Source of the DNA: Candidatus Omnitrophota bacterium | GTDB taxonomy: Bacteria; Omnitrophota; Gorgyraeia; Velamenicoccales; Velamenicoccaceae | Direction of reading: 5' to 3' | Assembly (NCBI GenBank): GCA_020052645.1 | Contig: JAGVOQ010000009.1 | Span: 43,000-106,999 of the forward strand | DNA: 64,000 nucleotides | In this document: one piece after another, positions 33,081-40,707 of the stretch | Position numbering within the stretch: the first letter of the stretch is position 1 | Layout: every line of letters starts with the position of its first letter | The notes under the pieces: model-generated | Seen by the model: the letters and a program-made list of their open reading frames with translations, nothing else | Told to the model about the DNA's origin: nothing | The model's database searches: none | Position numbers and translations under genes: made by a program

Positions 33081-33369
33081 TTTATTTACAATGACGTGGG
33101 AGAAGATAACGGAAGAAAAGTTCAAGAAGATGCTTTCTAAAATGCCGATTTTCCACAGGCACATGACGGAAGTGACCGCTACCCAGAAGGCAGAAAGCAA
33201 TGCCAAGGAACGAAGCTCTCGGACCGTTGAAGAGGAAGATCTTATGCGCGCGATGTTTTCCGAGGTGCCCATGCAGTTTTATTCTTTAATGATCAAGCTT
33301 TTGGATGACGTCGGGTTTAATTACAAGAAATATAATCTTCCGAATAAAAACGGAAGCTCTGTGAAATAA
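33073..33369 (+). CDS. small PCP_red-like protein
   Basis: 98 residues from ATG 33073 (AAGGAG six bases upstream), overlapping the radical SAM gene by eight bases. WEKITEEKFKKMLSKMPIF, then ERSSRTVEEEDLMRAMFSEV, resembles the PCP_red domain found at the end of protochlorophyllide reductase subunit B and alone next to radical SAM proteins. No Cys is present, so it binds no cluster by itself. Translational coupling suggests a partner of the radical SAM enzyme. The family call is tentative. Confidence 0.55.
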   Translation: MSDLFTMTWEKITEEKFKKMLSKMPIFHRHMTEVTATQKAESNAKERSSRTVEEEDLMRAMFSEVPMQFYSLMIKLLDDVGFNYKKYNLPNKNGSSVK

Positions 33370-33373
33370 AAAC

Positions 33374-33808
33374 GTGGAAAACAGGCATTCGATTTACATT
33401 CAAGGTTCTTTGGAAAAAGCGCAATGGGAAACACAGGTGTGGGGAGAGGCTTCCTGGTGGCCCAAAGATTCTTTGATGCGTTTCGAAAGAAAAGAAACGG
33501 GGCCGCTTAAGGTTGGCACGCGCTATTGTCAGAAGGTGCTCTTGCCTTTTGCGCCGTCATGGGATGTTGAGATCACGGTTCTTAATAATGTGCGCGTCAC
33601 AAGGAAATTTTTAAACGGGATGTTTGAAGGTGAAGAAACCGTAAGTTGCGTGCCTGTGCCGCATGGCGTCACCGTGACATATTGTATGCAGGTGCGCGTC
33701 AAAGGGTTTTTGAATAGAATTTTATGGGCTCTCGTGTTTGAGCGATTGCATAATAAGAATATCGAAGCGATCTTGGCACATTTAAAAAGATATATGGAGA
33801 ACGTTTAA
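33374..33808 (+). CDS. SRPBCC-fold protein (polyketide cyclase-like)
   Basis: 144 residues. The order of a first strand, a Trp-rich loop (EASWWPKDSLMRFERKE), curved strands (EITVLNNVRVTRKFLNGMF, VTVTYCMQVRV) and a long C-terminal helix (FERLHNKNIEAILAHLKRYM) is that of the START/SRPBCC helix-grip fold. Such proteins bind hydrophobic ligands; several are polyketide cyclases. It shares its last base with the next start (TAATG). A ring-forming or ligand-holding role is inferred from the KS/ACP neighbours. Confidence 0.65.
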   Translation: MENRHSIYIQGSLEKAQWETQVWGEASWWPKDSLMRFERKETGPLKVGTRYCQKVLLPFAPSWDVEITVLNNVRVTRKFLNGMFEGEETVSCVPVPHGVTVTYCMQVRVKGFLNRILWALVFERLHNKNIEAILAHLKRYMENV

Positions 33809-34833
33809 TGAAAATTGCAGTTATTGGAATGGGAGCGATCGGCGGGTTGGTGGCGGCTTATTTAAAGGCCAAGGGGGTCGCGATTATAACGGTGGGAAAG
33901 CTTGATCAAAAAAAAGCCGTTGAAAGAGACGGTTTTGTTATCGACGGAGTCCGTGGCCATTCTATGGTTTATTTCGATATCAAGCCTCGCCTGGAAGAGA
34001 AAGTTGACTTGGCTATCCTTACCGTTAAAACTCAGGATCTTCGTGACGCGGTGGATAAATCCAGGGATTTTTTAAGCCAATCTCTTATCTTAACGACTCA
34101 AAACGGCGTTCGTGCCGATAAGTTGTTGAGCATAATGTTGAATAAGGAGAATATTATTTCAAGTATTGTCATGTTTGGCGCGACGTATGAGCCTTTCAAT
34201 AAGGTTGTGCATAATTTTGAAGGAAATTGGTTGATGGGCCGCCCCTTTGGGCCTAATGACGAAAAAGTAAAAGAGGTCGTTGAATTTTTGAAGATCGCGT
34301 TTACGTCCATGGAGGTTGAAAATATTTTAGACATGAAATGGACGAAGATCTTTGTTAATTTTAGCAATTGTCTTCCGGCGGTTTTGGGGTTGAGCATGCA
34401 GGAGGCCTACGCGAATATCGAAATATGCAAACTCGCTCTTCGATTGCTCAAAGAAGGATTTGATACCGTAGAAAATATCGGGATCAAGCTTGTGAATATG
34501 CCGGATTTTGATGTTGAAAAATTGAGAGGGCTGACACTTATGTCTTTGGATGAAGCGGCGCCGATTTATTCTAAGATCATGACGCATTTAAGCAAAGAGC
34601 CTTTATACGGTTCAATTTTGCAAAGTATCCGTCGGGGACGAATTTCAGAGATTGATTTTATCAATGGCGAGATCGCCAATCAGGCGAAGCTTCAAAACAT
34701 GGACGCCAGACTCAATAATCGGATCTCGGAGTTGGTTCATCTCGTGGAATCCTCTAAGAAATTTTTGACTGTTGAGCAAGTTTTGACAGAGATGGAAAAA
34801 ACAGCAAAGTTGTCCCCTGGTGATTTCGTATAA
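33808..34833 (+). CDS. ketopantoate reductase-family dehydrogenase
   Basis: 341 residues. GMGAIGGLVAAYL is the Rossmann NAD(P)-binding start, followed by LAILTVKTQDL and TTQNGVRADKLL. MKWTKIFVNFSNCLPAVLG, with the conserved Lys and Asn, is the substrate site of ApbA/PanE enzymes. Many family members in biosynthetic clusters reduce other 2-keto or keto substrates, so PanE is not assumed. The start overlaps the SRPBCC gene, so it is co-translated. The stop overlaps an intercistronic repeat. Confidence 0.87.
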   Translation: MKIAVIGMGAIGGLVAAYLKAKGVAIITVGKLDQKKAVERDGFVIDGVRGHSMVYFDIKPRLEEKVDLAILTVKTQDLRDAVDKSRDFLSQSLILTTQNGVRADKLLSIMLNKENIISSIVMFGATYEPFNKVVHNFEGNWLMGRPFGPNDEKVKEVVEFLKIAFTSMEVENILDMKWTKIFVNFSNCLPAVLGLSMQEAYANIEICKLALRLLKEGFDTVENIGIKLVNMPDFDVEKLRGLTLMSLDEAAPIYSKIMTHLSKEPLYGSILQSIRRGRISEIDFINGEIANQAKLQNMDARLNNRISELVHLVESSKKFLTVEQVLTEMEKTAKLSPGDFV

Positions 34834-34967
34834 ATGAGGACATAGGTTACGGAGTATTTTCGACGTAACTTAGTGGTCCGAATTTATCCCGCACCTTTAA
34901 AATTGAATCAGGGTTGTGGGGAGATTAAAAATCATATTGAATATTAAAAAGGTGCGGGATTTCATTT
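34832..34967 (+). repeat. cloverleaf-like intercistronic element, copy 2 (short form)
   Basis: Outer pairing AAATGA/TCATTT (34832-34837, 34962-34967). Second helix GGAC...GGTTACG with CGTAACT...GTCC, loop GAGTATTTTCGA. Then GAATT and the third helix ATCCCGCACCTTT with AAAGGTGCGGGAT. The fourth hairpin of the other copies is missing. The stop codon of the upstream gene lies in the first strand. Confidence 0.72.
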
Positions 34968-35034
34968 TAACAAGCAAATTATGTCACTTAAAAGCGTTTC
35001 ATTATTTACGGCGCGTATTAAAGGAGTTAAAGAT

Positions 35035-35673
35035 ATGGAAGAAAAAAAGCCAAATATGAGTGAGTTGAGAAAAATTGTTAAAAAGTCGCGTGTGAAATTT
35101 CCACGGCTTCGCCTGACGGTCTTGAAGAAAGAAGGATACTGTTATCATGGCTATGAAGTGGGGGATCAGTTTATTTTTGAGGATTTCACGCATCCGGCCA
35201 AAGATTTCTGCCAGGGCGCTATGCATTCTATTTTTCCGTGTATGTACGCCTTAACTTTCGGGGCTGAGTTCCCTTTTATGGACAATATGCTGTCTTTGCG
35301 CACCACGTGCCCTGATGGAAAAAAGGTGGAATTTTTAACAGAACTCATTGATGAAGAAGGACGCGTTATTTCTAAGCCTAAACCAACAGAACCTCGCGGT
35401 CCTTCTCCGAAAACCATGGAAATCGAAGTTAAAGAGGTGGCGGGAAAGTGTTTTTATAACTATAAACTCGCAGACAAAATAGAAGTTAAGGGTTTGAAGA
35501 CGCCCGAAGGATTTTGTGGGGCTGCCTATCACATGATGTTTCCCGTGTTGTTCGCCTTGAATTTTGGCGCTAAATTTCCTTTTGAAGAAAATCCTAATTC
35601 TTTAAGTACGCCGACGTGTCCAGATGGCGGTAACATTATTTTTAAAGTGACAAGGAAAGAAGAAAATAGATAA
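35035..35673 (+). CDS. TIGR04076-like protein, two tandem domains
   Basis: 212 residues from ATG 35035 (AAAGGAG upstream). Two related halves are seen: CYHGYEVGDQFIFEDF, FCQGAMHSIFPCMYALTFGA and TTCPDGKKVEF in the first; CFYNYKLADKIEVKGL, FCGAAYHMMFPVLFALNFGA and PTCPDGGNIIFKV in the second. This matches the small TIGR04076 family of unknown function, normally a single domain of about 90 residues. Conserved Cys residues in each half could bind a metal or a thiol adduct. It stands between the reductase and KS genes of the polyketide cluster. Confidence 0.75.
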   Translation: MEEKKPNMSELRKIVKKSRVKFPRLRLTVLKKEGYCYHGYEVGDQFIFEDFTHPAKDFCQGAMHSIFPCMYALTFGAEFPFMDNMLSLRTTCPDGKKVEFLTELIDEEGRVISKPKPTEPRGPSPKTMEIEVKEVAGKCFYNYKLADKIEVKGLKTPEGFCGAAYHMMFPVLFALNFGAKFPFEENPNSLSTPTCPDGGNIIFKVTRKEENR

Positions 35674-35711
35674 AAATGTTGCACGTTACAGGTCACACGT
35701 AAAAAAATAAA

Positions 35712-35742
35712 CCCCGTTAGAGAACTGCGTTCTCTCACGGGG
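35712..35742. repeat. 31-bp short palindromic element
   Basis: CCCCGTTAGAGAA, CTGCG, TTCTCTCACGGGG: the short form of the 113-bp element, with one change at the right end. TAAA on both sides (35708-35711, 35743-35746) is the target duplication. Intergenic, upstream of KS-alpha. Confidence 0.88.
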
Positions 35743-35798
35743 TAAAGACGTGGTACATGAAACGTGATACGTAAAACGAAAAATTAGAAAGAGGTTCC

Positions 35799-37067
35799 AT
35801 GATGAAGCGACGTGTGGTGGTGACTGGCCTGGGAGTTATTTCTCCCAATGGGATCGGAAAAGACAATTGTTGGAAGGCGATGACAGACGGTGTTTCGGCT
35901 GTTCGCCGGGTTGACATGTTTGATGTTTCGATGTTTCGAACGCGTATTGCCGCTTATTCAAAGGAATTCAATCCTTTTGAGTTGGGGTTGAATGAGGATG
36001 AAGCGGAACGTATGGATCGTTACGTTCAGTTTGCGGTCGTGTCCGCGGATATGGCAATCAAAGACGCGGGGTTGGATTTTTCAAAAATCAATAGGCAAAG
36101 GGTCGGTGTGAGCCTGGCGAATGCCATTTGTGGCACAAAGTATATGGAAGAGGAATTTGCTCTTGTCACGGACAATGGCCGCAATCCCATTGACCCACGG
36201 CTGGTGCGTCCTTACCTATATGATGCTTCCATGTTTAATACACCTTCTAGCGAACTGACGGCTAGATATCATTTAAACGGTATTTGTAATACGATTTCTA
36301 CAGGCTGTACCGCGGGGACTGATTCTGTTGGATTTTGTTTTGAGACGATTCAGGCCGGGGATATGGATGTGATGATCGCGGGTGCTGCGGAGGCACCGTT
36401 GACACCGATCACATTCGGAGCGTTTGATGTGGTCAGCGTTTTATCAGCAAGAAATGATGAACCTGAAAAAGCGTCGCGTCCTTTTGATAACAAGCGCGAT
36501 GGGTTTGTTCTTTCCGAAGGATGCGGCATCCTGGTTATGGAAGAATTGAACCACGCATTAAAACGCGGGGCCCAGATTTATTGTGAAATTATAGGTTACG
36601 GAACCTGCAATAATGCTTTTCATATGACGGATTTGCCTGCGGATGGCCTGGCTATGGCGGAATGCATTAAGCTTGCATTGGAAGATGCGGTCATCAGTCC
36701 TAAAGATGTTGATTATATCAGCGCGCACGGTTCTTCGACGCGCATGAATGATATTTTTGAAAGCAATGCCTATAAGATCGTCTTTGGCGATTTGGCGTAC
36801 AAAATTCCCATCAGTTCCATGAAATCCATGATCGGGCATCCTTTGGCAGCCGCGAACGCGGTCGAGATGGTCGTCGGATCCATGATATTCAAGAGGAATC
36901 TTCTTCCTCCGACGATCAATCAGGAGGTCAGGGATCCTCAGTGTGATTTAAACTATATTCCTAACAAGGCTTTATCGAAAAAGGTCGATATGATCCTAAA
37001 GACCTCGAGCGGTTTTTCCGGCATTCATTCTTCTGTTGTTATGAAACGTCTTGGGGAGGGCCGGTAA
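35799..37067 (+). CDS. type II polyketide ketosynthase alpha
   Basis: 422 residues, typical KS-alpha length. The catalytic triad is complete: Cys in TISTGCTAGTD (about 170), His in YISAHGSSTRMND (about 310) and His in SMIGHPLAAANAVE (about 347). RPFDNKRDGFVLSEG, AFHMTDLPADG and PPTINQEVRDPQCDLNYIP resemble actinorhodin-type KS-alpha more than FabF. It would condense malonyl-ACP units together with the KS-beta directly downstream (stop followed at once by ATG). The start may be 35799 or 35802. Confidence 0.9.
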   Translation: MMKRRVVVTGLGVISPNGIGKDNCWKAMTDGVSAVRRVDMFDVSMFRTRIAAYSKEFNPFELGLNEDEAERMDRYVQFAVVSADMAIKDAGLDFSKINRQRVGVSLANAICGTKYMEEEFALVTDNGRNPIDPRLVRPYLYDASMFNTPSSELTARYHLNGICNTISTGCTAGTDSVGFCFETIQAGDMDVMIAGAAEAPLTPITFGAFDVVSVLSARNDEPEKASRPFDNKRDGFVLSEGCGILVMEELNHALKRGAQIYCEIIGYGTCNNAFHMTDLPADGLAMAECIKLALEDAVISPKDVDYISAHGSSTRMNDIFESNAYKIVFGDLAYKIPISSMKSMIGHPLAAANAVEMVVGSMIFKRNLLPPTINQEVRDPQCDLNYIPNKALSKKVDMILKTSSGFSGIHSSVVMKRLGEGR

Positions 37068-38315
37068 ATGAATAAGAATAAAATTGCTATTGCTATTTCA
37101 GGTATTGGGATTGTGGCCCCTTGCGGGTTGGATAAGAAAGTGTTTTGGGCCAATATAAAAGCAGGTCGTTCAGCTATTAAGAATATCGATCGATATGATT
37201 CGTCGCTTTATCCGTCTCATATCGGTGGGCAAGTTCACGAGCTTGACGCTTTTTCGCATGTTTCTTCAAGGCTATTGCAGAAGATCGATCCATTTTCTCA
37301 TATGGCATTGATCGCTTCAGAGATGGCCTTAAAAGATGCGTCTATTGATTTAACTCAGGAGAATTTAAACCGCATCGGTATTTTTATGGGCAATGCCCTT
37401 GGCGGCTGGTTGTACGGTGAAACAGAACTCCGTGATCTTTATATGGAAGGCCGTGAAGGGGTGAGCCCTTATATGGCCTCAGCCTGGTTTCCAGCGGCTC
37501 CTCAGGGTCAGGTGTCTATATATTATGGCATCAAAGGATATTCTAAGACAATTGTTTCCGACCGCGCAAGTTCGTTGATGGCCATAGGACATGCGATTAG
37601 GGTTTTGGCTAAGGGTAAACTTGATTTTGTCTTAGCCGGTGGCATGGAGGCGCCGATGTCTCCTTATGGCCTTCTTTGTTGCAATACAAGTGGTCAAATA
37701 TCCAAGGCGAATGTACCGTCGGAAGAGGCTTATAAACCGTTTGATAAAAAAAGAGACGGTTTTGTCGTTGGAGAGGGTGCTGCGATTATGATTTTAGAAA
37801 GTCCGGAGAGGGCTAAAAAAAGAAATAAGGAGATCCTGGGTTTTATCACAGGTTATGGGACAACGTGCGATGGGGTGGATAGAATTAAAGCAAATCCCGA
37901 TGGTCACGAATTAGCCCGTGCGATTCGCATGGCTTTGGAGGACGCGGGCCTAACGTATAAAGACATTGATTATATTTCTTTAGATGGAGCAGCGACGCTT
38001 GAAGGAGATGTTAGTGAAGTTCGCGCCATCAGGGAAGTTTTTAAAGAGCGCGCGACAGTAATTCCGGCGAGTGCGCCAAAAACGATATTTGGAAATCTTT
38101 TAGGCGCTTCAGGGGCTGTTGACATGGTGGTGGCTCTGCTCGTGATGCAGCATAGTCTTGTGCCGCCAACGCTGAACTTGAAAGATCTTGACCCGGAATG
38201 TGCCGGTTTAAATATTGTGAGAGATAAAGCCAAAGAGTATGAGGTCAAGCGTTCCCTGGTGATTTCCCGCGGCCGCGGAGGCATCAATGCGGTTCTGGTG
38301 ATGGAAAAGGTCTGA
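37068..38315 (+). CDS. type II polyketide ketosynthase beta / chain length factor
   Basis: 415 residues, KS fold, but all three catalytic residues are changed. At the nucleophile position it reads IVSDRASSLMAIG, which aligns with the chain-length-factor signature VSEQAGGLDAL. DYISLDGAATLEGD replaces the first His motif (His to Asp). TIFGNLLGASGAVD replaces the second (His to Asn). KS-beta subunits lack the Cys, pair with KS-alpha and set chain length. The usual Gln at the nucleophile position is Arg here. It starts directly after KS-alpha, as in aromatic polyketide clusters. Confidence 0.88.
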   Translation: MNKNKIAIAISGIGIVAPCGLDKKVFWANIKAGRSAIKNIDRYDSSLYPSHIGGQVHELDAFSHVSSRLLQKIDPFSHMALIASEMALKDASIDLTQENLNRIGIFMGNALGGWLYGETELRDLYMEGREGVSPYMASAWFPAAPQGQVSIYYGIKGYSKTIVSDRASSLMAIGHAIRVLAKGKLDFVLAGGMEAPMSPYGLLCCNTSGQISKANVPSEEAYKPFDKKRDGFVVGEGAAIMILESPERAKKRNKEILGFITGYGTTCDGVDRIKANPDGHELARAIRMALEDAGLTYKDIDYISLDGAATLEGDVSEVRAIREVFKERATVIPASAPKTIFGNLLGASGAVDMVVALLVMQHSLVPPTLNLKDLDPECAGLNIVRDKAKEYEVKRSLVISRGRGGINAVLVMEKV

Positions 38316-38497
38316 TGAGGCCATGCTTTATGGAGCGGAAGCGTTCATAAAGCATTTGGCCGAATAGATCCTTGACGCTTACTTTAAAATTATTTTTTTA
38401 AGGTATGCGTCAAGGACTTAATTCGCAGACGCAAAAAGACAATTATAAACTAAGCTACACTTTACATTCATTATCATTCTGTAAAGTGTCTGCTCAT
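38315..38497 (+). repeat. cloverleaf-like intercistronic element, copy 3
   Basis: Outer pairing ATGAG/CTCAT (38315-38319, 38493-38497). Second helix GGCC-ATGCTTTATG with CATAAAGCAT-TTGGCC, loop GAGCGGAAGCG. Then GAAT and the third helix CCTTGACGC with GCGTCAAGG, then ATTC. Fourth hairpin GCAGAC... with ACACTTTACA/TGTAAAGTGT. The first strand overlaps the KS-beta stop TGA. Confidence 0.75.
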
Positions 38498-38519
38498 TAA
38501 GGAAAAGAAACCTTGCTCC

Positions 38520-38600
38520 GTATTTTCTAGATTAGAAAAATTAAGGTGGAAAATTCGGAGTTCACTCGTCCATCATTGATGCAATGACGGACTCATGAAG
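38520..38600 (+). repeat. intergenic hairpins before the ACP gene
   Basis: CCGTATTTTC pairs with GAAAATTCGG across a short loop, followed by GTCCATCATTG-ATG-CAATGACGGAC and then CTCATGAAGGAGG. The last hairpin plus CTCAT resembles the fourth arm and closing strand of the cloverleaf elements. The trailing AAGGAGG is the RBS of the ACP gene. Confidence 0.55.
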
Positions 38601-38615
38601 GAGGCGTGAAAAGCA

Positions 38616-38846
38616 ATGGATACAAAAACACAAGTCAAAGACGTTATTATCAAACTTCTTAAAGTAAAACCTGAAGAGCTCAAGGAAGATATGACGCTGG
38701 AACAGAGCCTGGGTGTTGATTCGACAGAAATGGTTGAAATCTGCATCGCGCTCCAAAAAGAGTTTGGCGTAAAAATTCAGGAAAAGGAAGTCGCGAAAAC
38801 CCATACATTGGTTGAGATCGCAAATGTCATTGATAGAAAGAGATGA
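38616..38846 (+). CDS. acyl carrier protein
   Basis: 76 residues, acidic, four-helix ACP size. The phosphopantetheine Ser is in GVDSTEMVE (about residue 38), where FAS ACPs have DSL; the DST form fits a dedicated carrier rather than the housekeeping one. TLEQSL before it and TLVEIANVID near the end complete the family pattern. KS-alpha, KS-beta and ACP in this order are the minimal type II polyketide synthase. A phosphopantetheinyl transferase and malonyl transferase are not in the window. Confidence 0.93.
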   Translation: MDTKTQVKDVIIKLLKVKPEELKEDMTLEQSLGVDSTEMVEICIALQKEFGVKIQEKEVAKTHTLVEIANVIDRKR

Positions 38847-39058
38847 AGAATTAGTTGAGATTTTTTATTTCAGAGGTGATTTTTTGACGACAAATTTTTT
38901 CATATTTCGGCGACTGTGGAACTCGTCCATTATAATAATAGTGGACTCAAACATCCTCGTCGTCCATGGCATTTTTGAGAAATTGCCATGGATTCCCAAA
39001 ATATCTCAAAATTTTGTCTAAAATCACCTATTTATTCAAAACCTCAACTAATTCTTTT
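38847..39058. repeat. long intergenic inverted repeat between ACP and cyclase genes
   Basis: AGTTGAG...AGGTGATTTT on the left is mirrored by AAAATCACCT...CTCAACTAATTC on the right. Inside are GTCCATTAT-AAT-AATAGTGGAC and CATGGCATTTTTGAGAAATTGCCATG. The whole spacer can fold into one branched hairpin. No gene is seen. Confidence 0.6.
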
Positions 39059-39069
39059 TGAGGAGATAT

Positions 39070-39876
39070 ATGAAAATTATTGATTTAAGTTTGCCTATTG
39101 ACGATACGTTACTTGAAACGCACGCGGCCACCATCGATCGTATTACGCATAGTGCGGGGGTTGAGCATTTCAATGACGTGGTCATGTCTAAAGAGCCCGA
39201 AGGGAAAAAGCGTTTTTTAAAAGGGGAGCGTGTGGCTAGACCCGATGAAGTCCCTGACGGTGAGATGTTGTCCTTAGAAATTGTCCATGCCTCTGTTCAT
39301 ATGGGAACGCATGTTGATGCGCCGTTTCATTACGGCAGCGCTTGTGAAGGGCAGCCGGCACGGATGATTTCCGATGTTCCTCTTGAATGGTGTTATGGTC
39401 CCGGCGTTGTTCTTGATTTCACCCATTTGAAATACCCTCAAAATATTACAAAAGACGAAGTTGTGAAAGCCCTGGATCATATCGCCTATAAACTTAAACC
39501 CCGTGATATCGTATTGATCTATACGCGAGGCGATAAGATGCTTGGCACACCCGATTATGTGAATAAATACGTCGGCATGATGCCGGATGCTCTCGAATTT
39601 ATTCTGGATCAGGGCGTGAAGATGATCGGTATTGATGCGATTGGATTAGACCGGCCGTGTTTTGAAATGTTTAATGAATTTTTATCGACAAAAGATAAAT
39701 CAAAGATCTGGCCCTGTCATTTTATGGGCCGTAAGCGTGAGTATTGTCATATAGAGCGTCTCGGTAACCTTGGGGCGATTCCAAAACCATTCGGTTTTAC
39801 TGTTTCGTGTCTGCCGGTTAAAATTAAAGATGTGGGTGCTGGCTGGGCGAGAGTTGTGGCAATATTAGATGAATAA
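39070..39876 (+). CDS. cyclase-family (PF04199, kynurenine-formamidase-like) hydrolase
   Basis: 268 residues from ATG 39070 (GAGGAG six bases upstream). The metal motif HMGTHVDAPFHYG is present at about 79, with DLSLPIDD at the start and VLIYTRG later. This fold includes kynurenine formamidases and proteins called cyclases in antibiotic clusters. Next to KS, ACP and aromatase genes, a late ring-closing or lactone/amide hydrolysis step is a reasonable guess. Zinc or manganese binding is expected from the His and Asp ligands. Confidence 0.82.
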   Translation: MKIIDLSLPIDDTLLETHAATIDRITHSAGVEHFNDVVMSKEPEGKKRFLKGERVARPDEVPDGEMLSLEIVHASVHMGTHVDAPFHYGSACEGQPARMISDVPLEWCYGPGVVLDFTHLKYPQNITKDEVVKALDHIAYKLKPRDIVLIYTRGDKMLGTPDYVNKYVGMMPDALEFILDQGVKMIGIDAIGLDRPCFEMFNEFLSTKDKSKIWPCHFMGRKREYCHIERLGNLGAIPKPFGFTVSCLPVKIKDVGAGWARVVAILDE

Positions 39877-40168
39877 AATATGTTAACCAAGTATGCGAGT
39901 AGAGCGAGTTGAACGAGTTTAAATCTTTTAACTCGTCATACGCGTAACTCGTTGAACTCGTAAAACTGAATATTATCCCTTGTCTTTACACTCTATAATT
40001 TCTTACCCATATGTGCTGGGTAAGAAATGAATAAAGAATATATTACTCCTGGCTTAGGCGCTTGCAAATTTCCTGACAGCATATTTGGGCTGGAAATTTG
40101 CTGCGTAAGCTGCGGAGCTAATTTTGCAGAGAAAAGTACCTTAAAGATTCAAAATTAGGGAGGTTAGA
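39877..40168 (+). promoter_or_regulatory. leader with -10 box and three hairpins
   Basis: No gene. It contains an inverted repeat family (CGAGTTGAACGAGTT and AACTCGTTGAACTCG, about 39907-39960) and a TATAAT at 39994-39999. A perfect 10-bp hairpin lies right after it (TTTCTTACCC/GGGTAAGAAA, 39999-40027). A long hairpin at about 40052-40109 is built from GCTTA/TAAGC, CGC/GCG and GCAAATTTCC/GGAAATTTGC. The second hairpin at the presumed transcript start looks like an operator or attenuator for the aromatase gene. Confidence 0.5.
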
Positions 40169-40603
40169 ATGGGTCACACATGTAACTCGATAATAATCAA
40201 AGCGCCCTATGAGAAGATTTTTGATATCTCTAACGATATTCCTCGCTGGACAGAACTTTTCGGTGGTGAATATAAAGAAGCGAAAGTCGTCAAAAGAGAG
40301 GGGAATAGGATCGTTTTTCAGCTGACCGATGATGAAGGACGTTCATGGCAGTCATTCCGGCTGCTTTTTAAAGAGAATTTCTTTGCGTACGCGGAACGCC
40401 TGGATCCCAAATTTCCATTTCAGTACATGAAGATTGTTTGGCTTTATACACTGGTACCTGATGGGGTGCTTTTGACCTGGATCCAGCATTTTTCAATGGA
40501 CGCAAAGGCAAAATTTAACGATGGTGAGGTTGAGGGGTTTATCAATAAACATTCGAAAGAGAATTTAGAGATTTTTAAGAGAGTGATTGAGAAAGAAGCG
40601 TAA
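40169..40603 (+). CDS. polyketide aromatase/cyclase (SRPBCC)
   Basis: 144 residues. The opening MGHTCNSIIIKAPYEKIFD, ISNDIPRWTELFGGEYKEA and VFQLTDDEGRSWQSFR, then FQYMKIVWLYTLVPDGVLLTW, follow closely the pattern of type II polyketide aromatase/cyclases from Streptomyces (HTDNxIxIxAPxxxVWDxTNDxxxWPxLF). These single-domain helix-grip proteins guide first-ring closure and dehydration of the poly-beta-keto chain on the ACP. This is the strongest single hint, besides KS-beta, that the product is aromatic. Confidence 0.88.
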   Translation: MGHTCNSIIIKAPYEKIFDISNDIPRWTELFGGEYKEAKVVKREGNRIVFQLTDDEGRSWQSFRLLFKENFFAYAERLDPKFPFQYMKIVWLYTLVPDGVLLTWIQHFSMDAKAKFNDGEVEGFINKHSKENLEIFKRVIEKEA

Positions 40604-40611
40604 GTTCGGGT

Positions 40612-40692
40612 ATCAGGCAACGGGCATCTGGTAACGGCAAGCAAAAATGTTTTCTTGTTTTCTGATCTCTGTTACCCGTTACCCGATCCCTG
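40612..40692. repeat. intergenic inverted repeat (GGTATCAG type), second copy
   Basis: GGGTATCAGGCAACGGGCAT is mirrored by TTACCCGTTACCCGATCCCT. It shares its word set with 29972-30050. Confidence 0.7.
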
Positions 40693-40707
40693 AAGAGCGG
40701 GGTTTTT

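Noticed and set aside
31593..33369. BchE-like enzyme plus PCP_red-like protein as evidence of bacteriochlorophyll synthesis
   Set aside because: No chelatase subunits, BchLNB or other pigment genes occur here. comM is only Mg-chelatase-like, and the context is polyketide synthesis.
38311..38385. CTGATGAG...CGAA resembling a hammerhead ribozyme core
   Set aside because: The sibling copies do not keep the CTGATGA core or a GAAA, and no stem I or NUH cleavage site fits. The shared bases are explained by the stop codon plus the cloverleaf-like element.
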